Below are positions 6,432 to 6,523 of a stretch of 6,523 bases of DNA, in pieces. Made by a program: the position numbers and the translations under genes. Every line of letters begins with the position of its first letter. Position 1 is the stretch's first letter. The notes below the pieces were generated by a model that made no database searches, was not told the DNA's origin, and worked only from the letters and a program-made list of their open reading frames with translations. Source of the stretch: Prevotellaceae bacterium (lineage in GTDB: Bacteria; Bacteroidota; Bacteroidia; Bacteroidales; Bacteroidaceae); NCBI GenBank assembly GCA_030536165.1, contig JAUNQM010000154.1, forward strand, positions 1 through 6,523, read 5' to 3'.

Positions 6432-6496
6432 GCAGAGAAACAGAGAACGCAAAGTCATTTCTTATAGTAAAACTTTGCGCTCCTTTGCGCCTCTGC
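6432..6496. repeat. imperfect stem-loop of CGCAGAG / CGCAAAG units
   Basis: GCAGAG (6432-6437) pairs with CTCTGC (6491-6496), and CGCAAAGT (6448-6455) pairs with ACTTTGCG (6472-6479). The bases between these blocks are partly complementary, giving an interrupted stem of about 24 bp with a 16-nt loop. The arms are built from degenerate copies of CGCAGAG / CGCAAAG. As I recall, this purine-rich repeat style is dispersed between genes in many bacterial genomes. It may serve as a bidirectional terminator or an mRNA-stabilising structure. Confidence 0.5.
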
Positions 6497-6507
6497 TAAA
6501 ATTCTGA

Positions 6508-6522
6508 AACATCGTAGATGTT
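6508..6522. repeat. small palindrome at the window edge
   Basis: AACATC (6508-6513) and GATGTT (6517-6522) are perfect inverted repeats with a GTA spacer. The window ends one base later, so whether it is an operator, a terminator stem or part of something longer cannot be judged. Confidence 0.35.
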
Positions 6523-6523
6523 G

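Noticed and set aside
6273..6523. CRISPR array or tRNA in the right-hand non-coding region
   Set aside because: There are no regularly spaced repeats with unique spacers and no cloverleaf or CCA-type tRNA pattern; the repeats are inverted, not an array.

Overview
The window looks like a chromosomal piece of a Bacteroidales bacterium, most likely Prevotella-like. The evidence is the Bacteroidetes-type LptD, the start codons without clear Shine-Dalgarno sequences, the promoters of the -33 TTG / -7 TAnnTTTG class, and short lipoproteins of the kind seen in this phylum. The genus is inferred from sequence feel, not from a database search.

Layout: three genes lie on the minus strand and read leftwards from about 5343. 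The first is a 591-aa carboxyltransferase of the pyruvate carboxylase subunit B / oxaloacetate decarboxylase alpha type. After a 43-nt gap comes a 180-aa HD-domain phosphohydrolase, and overlapping its end is the outer-membrane LPS transport protein LptD. Close spacing, shared orientation and the lack of a clear terminator between them suggest that one promoter (about 5390-5419) can read through all three. The only plus-strand gene is a 247-aa lipoprotein with a lipocalin-like part, divergently transcribed from the carboxyltransferase across a 185-nt AT-rich region packed with small palindromes.

The ends: positions 1-181 lie downstream of lptD and hold no gene that I can see. Positions 6273-6523 lie downstream of the lipoprotein and are non-coding but highly structured. 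They contain a roughly 115-bp segment bounded by perfect 13-bp inverted repeats and set into a CGCAGAG-type repeat, followed by a long imperfect stem-loop.

The genes do not form an obvious single pathway: central carbon metabolism, a nucleotide-type phosphohydrolase and envelope biogenesis sit side by side. The points most worth a second look are the carboxyltransferase tail, which resembles a biotinyl domain but lacks the MKM acceptor motif; a perfect 12-bp hairpin inside the HD gene; and the inverted-repeat-bounded element at the right end. I see no clear sign of an unknown multi-gene system.
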